Origin: JBDHWG01 sp039810085
Lineage (GTDB): Bacteria > Chloroflexota > Anaerolineae > Epilineales > JAHCIE01
NCBI GenBank assembly: GCA_039810085.1
Contig: JBDHWG010000018.1
Location: 62,001-126,000 of the forward strand
Length of the DNA: 64,000 nucleotides
Direction of reading: 5' to 3'
Positions 45,803 to 53,993 of the stretch are shown here, one piece after another. Every line of letters begins with the position of its first letter. Within the stretch, counting starts at the first letter, position 1. The position numbers were made by a program, and so were the translations under genes. The notes beneath the pieces are model-generated. The model worked only from the letters and a program-made list of their open reading frames with translations. It made no database searches and was not told the origin of the DNA.

Positions 45803-46145
45803 GGCGGGTGGGAGGAGGAGTAACCCCAACCCGAGATGAGTTCTATGTTCAATCCCCTTACACAAATCTATCTTACACCAGGAGCGTTGCTTCGTTGTTA
45901 CTTTTCAGCCAATCCTTTGTGTGCAACTTCCTTGCGCCCCCGTTGGCGCTATCTCGGGAAACCGACCTGAGTGGGTGCAGGCATTCTGTAGAGGTCTAAC
46001 TCCCACTAACGATAAGAATCACAACCCCGACTAACTATACTTGGCCCGCTCAGAATGCCTGCTCGTGAAAGGCCCCACTCGTGATGATATCATACTCCAC
46101 GAGTGTTGCTGGATTGTTACTTAAGGAAGGAAAAATCGGGGGGAT
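45803..46145. other. Structured intergenic region without a gene
   Basis: No credible coding frame. It is AT-richer than its surroundings and contains a perfect 12-bp inverted pair GCAGGCATTCTG (45977-45988) and CAGAATGCCTGC (46051-46062), and a hairpin CACTCGTG/CACGAGTG (46076-46083 and 46098-46105) whose loop is the palindrome ATGATATCAT. An ACTATA (46034-46039) would give TATAGT on the - strand. It could be a non-coding RNA, an upstream control region of the small gene or a MITE relic. Confidence 0.5.
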
Positions 46146-46616
46146 TTATTCGTGCGCCTTCCACACGAAGAGAGTCAGGGCGGCGATAATGAGGGCTGCG
46201 CCGCCACCGAGAACGAGGGGTGACCAATCGCCGCCCTTCCATGTGGCGATATAGCCGAGGAAGGTAATAGCAATGACGACGACGAGTACACCGACGAGCT
46301 TGTTCTTGAGATCATCCAGGGAGTGGATTTGCAGCCAGGGCGGCAGATCGAGGCGCTCGTCGACAAACAGTTCGTACAGACCGAGGCTGACGATGTAGGC
46401 CACGGTCGCCACCAGGAACAGGTCAATCACCTCAATGGCGGCGACGATGACATCCTTCTTTTCTTGGCGCGCGAAGTCCCGAAAGTCGAGCGCCTGGAGT
46501 AAGACGGAGCCTGTTGCCACTGCGCCGTAGATAAACAGGCCGAAGGCAAGCGCCAGCGCGCCGACGACGGCAATGAGGAAGATGTATCGGAAGCTGACAA
46601 AGATTTTTTCTAGCAT
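46146..46616 (-). CDS. YqhA/UPF0114 family membrane protein
   Basis: A 156-residue protein with four membrane helices (IFLIAVVGALALAFGLFIYG, AAIEVIDLFLVATVAYIVSLGLYELFV, LVGVLVVVIAITFLGYI, LVLGGGAALIIAALTLFVW). The family signature LYELFVDERLDLPPWLQIHSLDDLKNKL lies between helices 2 and 3. Function unknown. It begins 30 nt after lysK in the same direction, so it is probably the last gene of the lysine block. Confidence 0.85.
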   Translation of the reverse strand: MLEKIFVSFRYIFLIAVVGALALAFGLFIYGAVATGSVLLQALDFRDFARQEKKDVIVAAIEVIDLFLVATVAYIVSLGLYELFVDERLDLPPWLQIHSLDDLKNKLVGVLVVVIAITFLGYIATWKGGDWSPLVLGGGAALIIAALTLFVWKAHE

Positions 46617-46646
46617 CAGCGGCGTTCCTGGTCGCGTGAATGGCTG

Positions 46647-47708
46647 CTATGCGTCGCTGGGCAGGGCATTTAGAACATCCGTGAGAACACGCACCGCTTT
46701 CTGGAAATCCTCGATGGGCACGTGCTCGTCCGGTGTGTGGTCCAACGCCGAGTCGCCGGGGCCGTAGGCGACGATGGGGCACCGCCACACCGGCGCGACG
46801 ACGTTCATGTCCGACGTGCCCGTCTTGACCTTGAACGCCGGCGTCCCGCCCTCGGCGCGAATGGCGCGCAGGAATGCGCGGGCCACCGGCGTGTTCTTCT
46901 CGGCGCGGAATGCGGTCTCGTGCCCCGTGAACTGCACCTCGGCTGGCGCCGCCAACCCGGCCAGCCGCGCCTCCACCTCGTGCGGCGAGACACCCGGCGG
47001 CAAGCGGAAGCCGATGACCATCTTCGCCGTCTCGTACAACCCGTCGCTAACGGCATTGATGGAGCGCAGACCCGGCGTGACCTGGTCGAAGGCGCGCTCC
47101 TGTCCCACGCTCATCTCGGCGCAGATGGCGGCCACACGGTTCCAGAAGGCGACGGCCTGTTCGGCGGCGCTGGGCGTCTGCCCCGCCGAGTGCGCGCCGG
47201 GCTGACGCAGACTGTAGTGGGCCAGCAGGCGGCCCTTGTAGCCCAGGGTGATGCGGTCCCAGCCGCTCGGCTCGCCGATGATGCACCACTGGGGCCGGTA
47301 GCGTGTCGCCGCGTAGTGCGCGCCCTTCGAGGTCGCCCACTCCTCCTCGACCGCGCCTACGACGACGACCTGCCAGCCGTCGGGAATCGTGGCGCGCGCG
47401 GCCGCACACACGAACGCCGCCAGCGGGCCTTTGGCGTCGACGCTCCCTCGGCCGTACAGCGCGCCATTCTCGCGTCGCACCGGCACAACCCCCGGCACAG
47501 TGTCGATGTGGCCCAGCAGCACCACCTGGCGCTCGCCGTCGCCGATGATGCCCACGGCGTTGCCGGCCGCGTCGCGCTCGGCGCGCATCCCCAGCGCCGC
47601 CATGCGCTCGACCAGCCACTCCACGGCAGCCTGCTCCTGAGTCGAGACACTCGGAATACGAACGAGACCTTCAAGAAGGTCAATAGCGTCAGCGTCCGAT
47701 AGTGGCAT
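46647..47708 (-). CDS. lysK: LysW-lysine hydrolase
   Basis: A 353-residue M20-family metallopeptidase that frees lysine (or ornithine) from the C-terminal Glu of the carrier protein LysW in the last step of the pathway. Metal and catalytic residues are visible: LLGHIDTVPG (His and Asp), GRGSVDAKGP (bridging Asp), VGAVEEEWATSKGA (catalytic Glu-Glu), IIGEPSGWDRITLGYKGR and, near the end, LDHTPDEHVP (last His). Length fits LysK rather than larger ArgE/DapE. It starts 3 nt after the lysJ stop. Confidence 0.9.
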   Translation of the reverse strand: MPLSDADAIDLLEGLVRIPSVSTQEQAAVEWLVERMAALGMRAERDAAGNAVGIIGDGERQVVLLGHIDTVPGVVPVRRENGALYGRGSVDAKGPLAAFVCAAARATIPDGWQVVVVGAVEEEWATSKGAHYAATRYRPQWCIIGEPSGWDRITLGYKGRLLAHYSLRQPGAHSAGQTPSAAEQAVAFWNRVAAICAEMSVGQERAFDQVTPGLRSINAVSDGLYETAKMVIGFRLPPGVSPHEVEARLAGLAAPAEVQFTGHETAFRAEKNTPVARAFLRAIRAEGGTPAFKVKTGTSDMNVVAPVWRCPIVAYGPGDSALDHTPDEHVPIEDFQKAVRVLTDVLNALPSDA

Positions 47709-47711
47709 GGC

Positions 47712-48905
47712 TTACCCCGCCGGCTCCGCGACCTCGGTCAGCACGGCTGCGACGGCGTCGAGCGCCGCGTCCAGCTCGTCCGGCTCGATGACCAGGGGCG
47801 GCAGCAGCCTCAGAACGGTCGGTCCGGCCGGCAGTGCGAGGACGCCGCGCGCCATGAGCGCCTGGAGCACCGGCGTCACCTTGTGGCGTAGCTCCACGCC
47901 GAGCATCAGCCCCAGCCCGCGCACTTCCCGCACCGCCGGCGCATCGATAGCGCGCAGCCGCTCCAGCGCGTGATTCCCCAAACTCGCCGCGCGGGCCGGT
48001 AGGTCACACCCGACAATGATGTCAATGGCAGCAATGGCGGCGGCGCAGGCGAGCGGGTTGCCGCCGAACGTCGTGCCGTGGGTCAGCGGCTCGAGCTTCC
48101 CGACACGCTCCTCAATCAGCACCGCGCCCATCGGCATCCCGCCGGCGACGGACTTGGCGAGGCACATCAGGTCCGGCGTGACGCCGCTGTGCTCGACGGC
48201 GAACATGCGCCCGGTGCGACCGAAGCCCGTCTGGATCTCGTCGGCGATGAGCAGCGCGCCCCGCGCTCGGCACAGCTCCGCCACGCCTTCGAGATAACCC
48301 GGCGCAGCCGGCCGCACGCCACCCTCCCCCTGCACCGGCTCGACCAGCACCGCCGCCGTCTCGTCGGTGATGGCGTTGGCGAGCTTGTCCAGGTCGTTGT
48401 ACGGGACGTGGCTGAAGCCGGGGACAAGGGGCTGGAACGGCTCGCGGTACTTCTTCTCCCACGTCGCCGACAGCGCGCCCATCGTCCGCCCGTGGAACCC
48501 GCGCATCGTCGCCACGATGCCCGTTCGCCCCGTCGTCATGCGCGCAAACTTGATAGCCGCCTCGATGGCCTCGGCGCCGGAGTTGCACAGGAACGCGCGC
48601 TCCAACCCTGCCGGCGCAATCTGCGTGAGCCGCTGCAAGAGCAAGGCGCGCTGGTCGTTGTAGAAAATCTCGGTGCAGGCGACCAGGCGGCGGGCCTGCG
48701 CGGCGATGGCCTCGGCGACGTAGGGGTTGGCGTGGCCGACGTTGGCCGAGCCTTGCCCGCCGACGCAATCGATATACACGCGCCCATCGGCGTCCCACAG
48801 GCGCGCGCCCTCGCCGCGCACGATGGCGATGGGCCGCTTGGTGTACAGGCCGGAGGTATGCGTGTCCTCCAGCGCCATGATCTCAGCCGTCGTCAGGTTA
48901 CTCAT
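47712..48905 (-). CDS. lysJ: LysW-aminoadipate semialdehyde transaminase
   Basis: A 397-residue class III PLP aminotransferase that converts LysW-aminoadipate semialdehyde to LysW-lysine using glutamate. Motifs are CNSGAEAIEAAIKFAR, GFHGRTMGALS, LIADEIQTGFGRTG (PLP Asp) and LAKSVAGGMPMGA (PLP Lys). The N-terminus EDTHTSGLYTKRPIAIVRG is typical of LysJ. ATG 48905 is selected since GGAGG stands 6 nt upstream; this start lies inside the end of the preceding small gene (8-nt overlap). Confidence 0.9.
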   Translation of the reverse strand: MSNLTTAEIMALEDTHTSGLYTKRPIAIVRGEGARLWDADGRVYIDCVGGQGSANVGHANPYVAEAIAAQARRLVACTEIFYNDQRALLLQRLTQIAPAGLERAFLCNSGAEAIEAAIKFARMTTGRTGIVATMRGFHGRTMGALSATWEKKYREPFQPLVPGFSHVPYNDLDKLANAITDETAAVLVEPVQGEGGVRPAAPGYLEGVAELCRARGALLIADEIQTGFGRTGRMFAVEHSGVTPDLMCLAKSVAGGMPMGAVLIEERVGKLEPLTHGTTFGGNPLACAAAIAAIDIIVGCDLPARAASLGNHALERLRAIDAPAVREVRGLGLMLGVELRHKVTPVLQALMARGVLALPAGPTVLRLLPPLVIEPDELDAALDAVAAVLTEVAEPAG

Positions 48906-49095
48906 CGACATCCTCCAACTCTCGGACCAGCTCGCGCCAGTCGTACATGGCATCGGAAAAACTGTCATAGCTGCGCTCCTGGACGCCGTCGATGACCAGC
49001 CGCCACGGCGCGACGCTGCCCGGCGTGTACGTCAGTTGATAATGCGTGCCTTCCTCGGTGCGCAATTCCTCTAGCACACTCGTTGGCGCGGGCAT
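48898..49095 (-). CDS. Small protein coupled to lysJ, unknown
   Basis: A 65-residue acidic protein (YQLTYTPGSVAPWRLVIDGVQ, then SYDSFSDAMYDWRELVRELEDVDE) with a good GGGAGGG 4 nt before ATG 49095. Its end overlaps the lysJ start by 8 nt, a sign of co-translation. No family recognised. Its acidic C-terminus recalls the acidic LysW surface but no zinc motif is present. Confidence 0.65.
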   Translation of the reverse strand: MPAPTSVLEELRTEEGTHYQLTYTPGSVAPWRLVIDGVQERSYDSFSDAMYDWRELVRELEDVDE

Positions 49096-49122
49096 CCACC
49101 CTCCCTAGAGAATTAAGATAGC

Positions 49123-49145
49123 AACGCCAGGACGCAACGGCGCAA
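49123..49145. repeat. Second copy of the GCCAGGACGCAACGGCGC repeat
   Basis: Identical over 23 nt to 12636-12658. It lies in the 77-bp gap between the phzF-like gene and the small gene. Confidence 0.7.
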
Positions 49146-49172
49146 TGACGCACAGAGAGATAAGTCCTCATC

Positions 49173-50090
49173 TCACGGCAAGCGCAGCTCGGCCTCGATG
49201 ACCGTGATCGCCGTCCCGCCGACACGCACCGTCTCGACGGCGTCCGGCGTCCCCTCGACCTCGACGTACAGCGTGCTCGGCCGCCCCATCTCTAGCCCCT
49301 GCTCCGTCACGAAGCGCGTCACCGCGCCGTCATGGGGCAGGGCGGCGTGCTGCACGAGGTACGCGCCCAGGCCGCCCGTGGCGCTGCCGGTCGCGGCGTC
49401 CTCCGCGATGCCCATGCCGACGGGAAACCCACGGGTATGCACCGCCGCCGCTGGCGAGACGGTCTCGAACGTGAACGGCATGACCAGAAACGTGTTGAGG
49501 CTGTGCAGAACAGTTTCGAGCGCCTGGGTGTCGACGCGGATGCGGCGCATGGCGTCCAACGACGCGACGGGCGCCATCAACTGCACCGCGCCGGTCGAGA
49601 CGACCTGGGGCTTGAGATTCGGCACGGTCATGTCCGCGACGCTCAGCCCAAGCGCGGCAGCCAGCGGCGCAACGTCGTCCACCTGCGCCATGAACTGCGG
49701 CTTCGCCTGCGTCATCGTGACCCGCGTCACGCGGCCCCCCTCAACGCTCAAGTCCACCGGCAGCGTTCCCACGCCCAACTGCCCCCAGACGCGGGTGGTT
49801 GGCGCGGTGAGCCGGTAGCGGCCCAGCTCGGCCAGCAGCCAGTGCGTCCCGACAACCGGGTGGCCCGCCAGGGGCAGCTCGAAGCCCGGCGTGAAGATGC
49901 GCACGCGCACGTTAGCCTGCGGGTCGGTCGGCGGGAGGACGAACGTCGTCTCGCTCAGGTTCATCTCTTTCGCGATGGCCTGCATCTCGGCATCGCTCAG
50001 GCCCTCCGCGTCCACGAACACGGCGAGCGGGTTGCCGCCAAACGGCTGCGCGGTAAACACGTCCAACTGATAGAAGCGATAGCGTCGCAT
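49173..50090 (-). CDS. PhzF-family epimerase/isomerase
   Basis: A 305-residue PhzF-like protein with the diaminopimelate-epimerase fold. FYQLDVFTAQPFGGNPLAVFVDAEGLS starts it, catalytic Glu lies in MNLSETTFVLP (about residue 45), LAGHPVVGTHWLL follows, and the second lobe has EDAATGSATGGLGAYLV. The function of most members is unknown. It lies between lysZ (10-nt gap) and the small gene before lysJ, so it is embedded in the lysine transcript. A housekeeping role in amino-acid isomerisation is possible but not shown. ATG 50090 follows AGAGGTGAGC. Confidence 0.87.
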   Translation of the reverse strand: MRRYRFYQLDVFTAQPFGGNPLAVFVDAEGLSDAEMQAIAKEMNLSETTFVLPPTDPQANVRVRIFTPGFELPLAGHPVVGTHWLLAELGRYRLTAPTTRVWGQLGVGTLPVDLSVEGGRVTRVTMTQAKPQFMAQVDDVAPLAAALGLSVADMTVPNLKPQVVSTGAVQLMAPVASLDAMRRIRVDTQALETVLHSLNTFLVMPFTFETVSPAAAVHTRGFPVGMGIAEDAATGSATGGLGAYLVQHAALPHDGAVTRFVTEQGLEMGRPSTLYVEVEGTPDAVETVRVGGTAITVIEAELRLP

Positions 50091-50100
50091 GCTCACCTCT

Positions 50101-50916
50101 CTACTCAATCACTGTGCCCTGCCCCGCCATCGCGGCCCGGATAGGCGCTTCAACGCGCGAGTCGGCCAGGACGATGCGGCCCACGCCCTCGTTCAGCGCC
50201 TCCGCCGCGCCGAGCACCTTCTTCTTGAAGCGCCCCTCCGCGTACACCATGTAGTCGTCCACCTCAGCCTTGGGGATGCGCGTCACCAGGCTCGCCGGGT
50301 CGGGGAAGTTACGCAGCAGGCCGGGAACGTTGCTCAGGATGATGAGGCTATCCGCGCCGAGCGCCACCGCGATGGCCGCCGCAGCGCGGTCACCATCCAC
50401 ATTGATCAGCTCATTGTTGTCCGACAGCGCCGGTGGGCAGACGGCCGGCGTGTAGCCCGCGCCGAGCAGCAGGCGCAGCAGGTCGCCGTTGACGCGCTCG
50501 ACCTTGCCGGTGTAGTCGTCGCGCAGCATGCGGCGGCGGCCTTCCTCGTCGATAATCTTGATGGCGTCCTTGCGCGGCCCGGTCATCAGCCGCCCATCCG
50601 CGCCGCACAGGCCGACAGCGTTGCAGCCGAGGCCCTGGAGTTTCTCGACGATGCGCTTGTTGACCTGGCCCGCGTAGACCATCGTGAAGATGTCCAGCGT
50701 CGCCTGGTCGGTATAACGGCTGGTATGGCCGGACACGGACGTAACGAACTTCGGCGGCACGCCCATCTTTTCGGAGACGACATTGGTCAGATGAGACCCG
50801 CCGTGGACGAGGACGACCGGCTGCCCCTCGGCGACAATGGCCGCCACGTCGCGGCACACCGTGTCGAGGTTCACGCCCTCGCCCCCACCCACTTTCACGA
50901 CAATCACGTTTGACAT
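50101..50916 (-). CDS. lysZ: LysW-aminoadipate kinase
   Basis: A 271-residue amino-acid kinase of the ArgB/LysZ group that phosphorylates LysW-bound 2-aminoadipate. VIVVKVGGGEG at the N-terminus binds phosphate, VLVHGGSHLTNVVSEKMG the substrate side, and INVDGDRAAAAIAVALGADSLIILSNVPGLL the nucleotide and catalytic core. HTSRYTD and CGADGRLMTG fit LysZ. ATG 50916 is used; the frame extends upstream only into repeat sequence. AAAGGA is 13 nt before the start, a rather long spacing. Confidence 0.9.
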   Translation of the reverse strand: MSNVIVVKVGGGEGVNLDTVCRDVAAIVAEGQPVVLVHGGSHLTNVVSEKMGVPPKFVTSVSGHTSRYTDQATLDIFTMVYAGQVNKRIVEKLQGLGCNAVGLCGADGRLMTGPRKDAIKIIDEEGRRRMLRDDYTGKVERVNGDLLRLLLGAGYTPAVCPPALSDNNELINVDGDRAAAAIAVALGADSLIILSNVPGLLRNFPDPASLVTRIPKAEVDDYMVYAEGRFKKKVLGAAEALNEGVGRIVLADSRVEAPIRAAMAGQGTVIE

Positions 50917-50943
50917 TTGCGTCAAGTATCCTTTTCTGGCAAC

Positions 50944-51062
50944 CGTCATTGCGAGGACGATAGGACGACGAAGCAATCTCACGGCAGGCGGCTTCGATTC
51001 CATCGCCGCGCAGACTGTCTTTCGCAAGGACGGGAGATTGCTTCGCGCCGCTCGCAATGACA
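50944..51062. repeat. Large inverted repeat (CGTCATTGCGAGG...CGCAATGAC family)
   Basis: The lysY-lysZ gap contains outer arms GTCATTGCGAG and CTCGCAATGAC with inner arms GAAGCAATCTC and GAGATTGCTTC around a core of about 65 nt. This is a well-known type of dispersed palindromic element in environmental bacterial genomes (established knowledge, named from memory). It could form a long stem in the polycistronic RNA. Confidence 0.8.
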
Positions 51063-51089
51063 ACATGGCTGTGTTCTTGTGTCAGCTTA

Positions 51090-51125
51090 TGCCGTCATAA
51101 GGCTTGCGCCGCTCGCAATGACGGC
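51090..51125. repeat. Short partial copy of the same inverted repeat
   Basis: GCCGTCAT...ATGACGGC with an internal GCGCCGCTCGCAATGAC copies the terminal portion of the 50944-51062 element and ends 2 nt before the lysY stop codon. Confidence 0.65.
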
Positions 51126-51126
51126 T

Positions 51127-52161
51127 CTAAATCGGGTGCAGACCGGGGAATGTCAGGCCCGCGCGCTCGTCGAAGCCGCACATGAGATTGAGGCACTGCA
51201 ACGCCGAGCCAGCCGCCCCCTTGCCAAGATTGTCGATGGCGGCGATGGACACGACACGCCCGCTCTCCGAGTCGGCCTCGAAGCCCACGTCGGCCCAGTT
51301 GGTGCCGGCCAATAGCTTCGGCTCCGGGTAGCGGTAGATGCTGCCCTTGTCCTTGACCAATCGCACGAACGGCTCGCCCTTGTATGCCTGGCGGTAGACG
51401 CCCCACAGCTCCTTGTCGGTGATGCCGGGCCGCGTCCACACATGCGCCGTCGCCAGAACGCCGCGCACCAGTTCAATGGACGTGATGGACAGGTGGACGT
51501 TCGTCAAGCAAAGCGCCTGCTCGACCTCGGCCGTGTGGCGGTGGCCGGTCGGCGCGAACGAGCGCACCGCGCCACTGCGCTCCGGGTGATGCGACGCCAG
51601 GCTCGCCTTGTTGCCGCCCTCCGACGAGCCGACCTTGAGGTCCACGACCACCGGCCGCGCCGTGTCGATAACGCCCGCGCGTACGAGGGGCAGTAGCGCC
51701 AGAATGCTGGCCGTCGCATTGCAGCCGACGCCGCTGGCGTAGCTCGCGCCCTTCAACTGCTCGCGGCTGACTTCTGGTAGACCATAGACGAACTTATCGA
51801 GCCAGGCGGGCGCCGCGTGGGCTTCGCCGTACCAGCGTTGGTACACGGCCCCATCTTTCAGGCGAAAATCCGCGGACAGGTCAATGATGCGCGGCGCGAG
51901 CTTAGCGAACTCGTCGATGCGCCGCTGCGTCTCGCCGTGGGGCAGCGCCAGGCATAGGACATCGGTCTCGCTCAGGGCGCGGGCCGACGTGAACTTGAGG
52001 TCGTTCACGCCGCGCAGATTCGGGTGGACGGCGTGAACGGGCTTCCCGGCGTTGCTCTCCGACGTGACCTGGGCGACGATCACCTCGGGATGGCCGAGGA
52101 GCAGGCGCAGAAGCTCGCCCCCAGCATAGCCGGAAGCGCCGACAATCGAGACACGGAGCAT
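51127..52161 (-). CDS. lysY: LysW-aminoadipyl-phosphate reductase
   Basis: A 344-residue ArgC-like NADPH-dependent reductase. The Rossmann motif is VSIVGASGYAGGELLRLLL (residues 4-22) and the catalytic Cys lies in GASYASGVGCNATASIL (about residue 150). PVVVDLKVGSSEGG and the HRHTAEVEQ His region follow. It makes LysW-aminoadipate semialdehyde from the LysZ product. It is first in the second lysine block; ATG 52161 is preceded by GAGGGAGAAAC. Its upstream region is shared with the divergent tryptophanase promoter. Confidence 0.9.
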   Translation of the reverse strand: MLRVSIVGASGYAGGELLRLLLGHPEVIVAQVTSESNAGKPVHAVHPNLRGVNDLKFTSARALSETDVLCLALPHGETQRRIDEFAKLAPRIIDLSADFRLKDGAVYQRWYGEAHAAPAWLDKFVYGLPEVSREQLKGASYASGVGCNATASILALLPLVRAGVIDTARPVVVDLKVGSSEGGNKASLASHHPERSGAVRSFAPTGHRHTAEVEQALCLTNVHLSITSIELVRGVLATAHVWTRPGITDKELWGVYRQAYKGEPFVRLVKDKGSIYRYPEPKLLAGTNWADVGFEADSESGRVVSIAAIDNLGKGAAGSALQCLNLMCGFDERAGLTFPGLHPI

Positions 52162-52187
52162 GTTTCTCCCTCATCCATTCTCAGGCG

Positions 52188-52216
52188 TTGACAAAGCCGC
52201 CGCGATATGCTAGACT
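52188..52216 (+). promoter_or_regulatory. Promoter of the tryptophanase operon
   Basis: TTGACA (52188-52193) and TAGACT (52211-52216) with a 17-bp spacer lie 75 bp before the tnaA start, only 27 bp from the divergent lysY start. The leader of about 68 nt contains no ATG-initiated peptide with Trp codons, so TnaC-type control is not seen. Confidence 0.72.
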
Positions 52217-52290
52217 GCGGGCGGCAAGCACGCCACGCAAATATACCACGCAACGCAACCGCGTGAAAGCTGCTTCAACGAGGAGGCACG

Positions 52291-53679
52291 GTGCGCGAGT
52301 TCCATCCTCAAACCATCATCGAGCCGTTCCGCGTCCGTTCGGTCGAGGCCATCCGCTTCACAACACTAGCGCAGCGGGAGCAGGCCCTGGCTGACGCGGG
52401 CTACAACCCCTTCCTGCTGCACGCGGACAACGTTCTCATCGACCTGCTCACGGACAGCGGCACGGGCGCGATGTCGTCGCGGCAGTGGGCGGCCATGATC
52501 GCCAGCGACGAGTCCTACGCCGGCGCCACCTCCTTCTACAAGTTCGAGGCAGCCGTCCGCGACATCACCGGCTTCAAGCACGTCATCCCAACCCACCAGG
52601 GCCGTGCCGCCGAGCACATCCTGTTCACCGCCATCGCCGGTCCGGGCGACGTCGTGCCCAACAACACCCACTTCGACACCACCCGCGCCCACGTCGAGCA
52701 CACCGGGGCTGAGGCGCGCGACCAGGTCATCGCCGAGGGCCATCAGCCGCGCCTGCTCCACCCGTTCAAGGGCAACATGGACCTGGACGCGCTCGAAGCC
52801 ACAATCCACGAGGTTGGCCGCGAGCACATTCCGGTCATCATGCTCACCGTCACCAACAACTCCGGCGGCGGCCAGCCCGTCAGCATGGCGAACATCCGCG
52901 CCGTCAGCGAGCTTGCCCACCAGAATGGCATCCCCTTCTTCCTCGACGCCTGCCGCTTCGCCGAGAACAGCTACTTCATCAAAACGCGCGAGGACGGCTA
53001 CGCCGACAAAGCGCCCATCGACATCGCCCGCGAGATGTTCAGCTACGCCGACGGCTGCACCATGAGCGCCAAGAAAGACGGCATGGCGAACATCGGCGGC
53101 TACCTGGCCCTCAACGACGACGATCTCGCCGCGAAGTGCCGCAGCCTCGAAATCCTCACCGAAGGCTTCCCAACCTACGGCGGCATGGCCGGCTACGACC
53201 TGGAAGCCATTGCCGTGGGGCTGTACGAGGCGCTGGACCCGGACTATCTGCGCTACCGCATCCGGTCCATCGCCTATCTCGGCGACAAGCTCACTCGTGC
53301 GGGCATCCCCATTATCCTACCTACCGGCGGTCACGCCGTCTACCTGGACGCGCGCGAGATGCTGCCCCACATTGGGCCGCTCCAGTATCCCGCCTGGTCC
53401 CTGGCCAACGCGCTGTATCTCGTCGGCGGCGTGCGCGGCGTCGAGATCGGCAGCATCATGTTCGGCCTGCACCCCGACGGCACGGAGCAGCCGGCGCCGA
53501 TGGAACTGGTGCGCCTGGCCTTCCCGCGCCGCGTCTACACCCAGAGCCACGTCGATTACCTGGCCGAGGTCATCCAGGAGGTCTACGCGCAGCGCGAGTG
53601 CCTGCCCGGCTACCGCATCGTGTGGCAGTCGCCGACCTTGCGCCACTTTACCGTCCGCCTGGAGCCAATCACTCAATAA
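52291..53679 (+). CDS. tnaA: Tryptophanase
   Basis: A 462-residue PLP-dependent beta-eliminating lyase that splits tryptophan to indole, pyruvate and ammonia. PLP Lys is in TMSAKKDGMANIGG (about residue 260), with THQGRAAEHIL and FFLDACRFAEN around the cofactor. Two family-diagnostic spots favour tryptophanase over tyrosine phenol-lyase: GVEIGS (Val and Ile where phenol-lyases have Met and Arg) and LRHFTVRL near the end (His where phenol-lyases have Phe). GTG 52291 follows GAGGAGGCACG. It starts a + strand operon lying between two lysine-gene blocks. Confidence 0.9.
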   Translation: MREFHPQTIIEPFRVRSVEAIRFTTLAQREQALADAGYNPFLLHADNVLIDLLTDSGTGAMSSRQWAAMIASDESYAGATSFYKFEAAVRDITGFKHVIPTHQGRAAEHILFTAIAGPGDVVPNNTHFDTTRAHVEHTGAEARDQVIAEGHQPRLLHPFKGNMDLDALEATIHEVGREHIPVIMLTVTNNSGGGQPVSMANIRAVSELAHQNGIPFFLDACRFAENSYFIKTREDGYADKAPIDIAREMFSYADGCTMSAKKDGMANIGGYLALNDDDLAAKCRSLEILTEGFPTYGGMAGYDLEAIAVGLYEALDPDYLRYRIRSIAYLGDKLTRAGIPIILPTGGHAVYLDAREMLPHIGPLQYPAWSLANALYLVGGVRGVEIGSIMFGLHPDGTEQPAPMELVRLAFPRRVYTQSHVDYLAEVIQEVYAQRECLPGYRIVWQSPTLRHFTVRLEPITQ

Positions 53680-53702
53680 CGAAATCCAAAGGAGATTCAT
53701 CC

Positions 53703-53993
53703 ATGCTCATTCGCGTATTCCGAGCCTCCGTCCGCCCTGGCGCTGAAGCAGATTATGACCGCATCCTGCGCGAGGTCGCCATCCCATCCTTGCAGAAACA
53801 GCCCGGCCTGATCGCGCTCCACGTCGGCCACGGCCTGCCGTCATCCCTCGACGAGTACGTCATGGTCTCGGTCTGGAAGGACTTCGAGGCGATGAAGGCG
53901 TGGACCGGCGACGACTGGTGGCACGCCGTCGTCTACCCCGGCGAAGCCCGCCTGGTGACCGAGTCCCACGTCGACCACTTCGAGACATTCTAG
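53703..53993 (+). CDS. Antibiotic biosynthesis monooxygenase (ABM)-domain protein
   Basis: A 96-residue dimeric alpha/beta-barrel-type protein (MLIRVFRASVRPGAEADYDRIL, PGLIALHVGHGLPSSLDEYVMVSVWKDFEAM, ESHVDHFETF). The fold is shared by cofactor-free monooxygenases and haem-degrading proteins; no diagnostic Asn/Trp/His triad for the latter is clear. ATG 53703 has GGAGATTCATCC upstream, 23 nt after tnaA. Its place next to tryptophanase suggests handling of indole or a related metabolite, which is inference. Confidence 0.75.
   Translation: MLIRVFRASVRPGAEADYDRILREVAIPSLQKQPGLIALHVGHGLPSSLDEYVMVSVWKDFEAMKAWTGDDWWHAVVYPGEARLVTESHVDHFETF

Noticed and set aside
52217..52290. TnaC-like leader peptide before tryptophanase
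   Set aside because: The leader has no ATG-initiated frame with Trp codons and no following hairpin.
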